From Nocardioidaceae bacterium (GTDB lineage Bacteria; Actinomycetota; Actinomycetes; Propionibacteriales; Nocardioidaceae): a stretch of DNA of 43,082 nt. The stretch spans positions 1-43,082 of the forward strand of contig WQZX01000023.1 in NCBI GenBank assembly GCA_009780515.1. Direction: 5' to 3'. The position numbers and the translations under genes were made by a program. Below the pieces are notes generated by a model. It was not told the DNA's origin, did not search any database, and saw only the letters and a list, made by a program, of their open reading frames with translations. Shown here piece by piece: positions 42,498 through 43,082 of this stretch. How positions within the stretch are numbered: the stretch's first letter is position 1; each line of letters begins with the position of its first letter.

Positions 42498-43082
42498 CGC
42501 CTGCCTACCTTGTTCGTCAGGGTGCCGAGGCCCTCGATGGCGACCTCGACCTCGTCACCCACCTGCATCGGCCCGACACCCTCCGGGGTGCCGGTGAGGA
42601 TCACGTCGCCGGGCAGCAGCGTCATCACGCTGCTGATGTGGGCGATCAGGGTCGGGATGTCGAAGACCATGTCCTTGGTGGTGCCGTCCTGGACCACGTC
42701 GCCGTTGAGGAAGGTCTGCACCTTGCGGCCCTCGCTGAAGGCGTGCGGGTCGAGGTCGGTCTCGATCCACGGGCCGAGCGGGCAGAAGGTGTCGAAGCCC
42801 TTGCTGCGTGTGAACTGCACGTCCTTGCGCTGCAGGTCGCGGGCCGTCACGTCGTTGGCGATCGTGTAGCCGTGGATGACGTCGGTCGCCTGCTCGGCAG
42901 GCACGTCGCGGCAGATCCGCCCGATCACGACGGCGAGCTCTCCCTCGTAGTGCAGCTCCTGGGTCTGCGGCGGGTAGATCACCGTGTCGCCGGGGCCGAT
43001 CACGCTGGTGTTCGGCTTGAGGAACATCAGCGGCTCCTCCGGCACGTCGCTGGCCATCTCCGCCGCGTGGGCCGCGTAGTTC
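42494..43082 (-). CDS. FAH-family hydrolase/isomerase (5' end cut off)
   Basis: Partial gene: the frame is open through the right edge, so the N-terminus lies outside the window and about 196 residues are seen. Motifs of the fumarylacetoacetate hydrolase fold are FLKPNTSVIGPGD, HYEGELAVVIGRICRDV with the metal-binding Glu residues, GYTIANDVTARDLQ, and the C-terminal GDVILTGTPEGVGPMQVGD. Family members cleave or isomerise 2,4-dioxo or 2-hydroxydienoate acids in aromatic-compound breakdown, or decarboxylate oxaloacetate; which one applies here cannot be told. It is coupled to gltX by a 4 nt overlap. An internal ATG at 43057 is not the start because homology extends upstream. Confidence 0.88.
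   Translation of the reverse strand, partial: NYAAHAAEMASDVPEEPLMFLKPNTSVIGPGDTVIYPPQTQELHYEGELAVVIGRICRDVPAEQATDVIHGYTIANDVTARDLQRKDVQFTRSKGFDTFCPLGPWIETDLDPHAFSEGRKVQTFLNGDVVQDGTTKDMVFDIPTLIAHISSVMTLLPGDVILTGTPEGVGPMQVGDEVEVAIEGLGTLTNKVGRR

Noticed and set aside
42494..43057. Internal ATG at 43057 as a complete FAH gene start
   Set aside because: The frame continues to the window edge with family-like residues and the chain would be about 70 residues short.

Overview
The window looks like a chromosomal segment of a high-GC actinobacterium, most likely a Nocardioides-type member of the Propionibacteriales. The evidence is a type I multidomain fatty acid synthase with a separate AcpS, an HU protein with a long Lys/Ala tail, an F420-pathway guanylyltransferase, strong third-position GC, TANNNT -10 boxes placed for leaderless translation, and a gene order (ddl, gpsA, fbiD, hupB, leuD, leuC, iclR) that I recall from mycobacteria. 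There is no phage, transposase, CRISPR array or rRNA. The genus is inference.

Layout. 1-1381: two overlapping exported proteins, a DUF6318-like lipoprotein and a PKD-like protein. 1383-6805: core block with D-Ala-D-Ala ligase, a trans-sulfuration-type PLP enzyme, plsC-gpsA, fbiD and HU. 6967-11196: a four-gene ATGA-coupled operon of three paralogous DxD glycosyltransferases and one sulfotransferase, placed between hupB and leuD. 11260-14171: leuCD and a divergent IclR regulator. 14297-16207: alkylation repair (Ogt and an Ada/AraC/AlkA fusion). 16304-18544: a small helical Lys-tailed protein, then a 71-residue biotin carrier coupled to an acyl-CoA carboxylase beta chain. 18592-28606: TetR regulator, AcpS and the 2975-residue FAS-I. 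28696-33242: branched-chain amino acid dehydrogenase coupled to a fused indolepyruvate-type 2-oxoacid:ferredoxin oxidoreductase. 33409-38275: sugar ABC transporter operon. 38412-43082: SRPBCC protein, Nei/Fpg glycosylase, tRNA-Glu and tRNA-Gln, CPBP protease, gltX and a 5'-truncated FAH-family gene.

How the genes fit together. The carboxylase, AcpS and FAS-I form a lipid-synthesis neighbourhood: malonyl-CoA-type supply, phosphopantetheinylation and chain synthesis. The adjacent Vdh/IOR pair could turn amino acids into acyl-CoAs. PlsC and GpsA make phospholipid precursors. The glycosyltransferase/sulfotransferase operon suggests a sulfated surface glycan.

The most unusual signal is several families of small palindromic or repeated DNA elements. 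Two ~50 bp palindromes are read in frame inside fas at domain linkers and encode a common peptide frame (GRVPET...VGHTT). A 22 bp repeat encoding VSTGSTT-like peptides occurs three times (fas twice, gltX N-terminus). A ~77 bp palindromic repeat sits in two convergent intergenic gaps, and a nested palindrome array lies between iclR and ogt. Together these suggest small mobile repeats that tolerate insertion into essential coding sequence.
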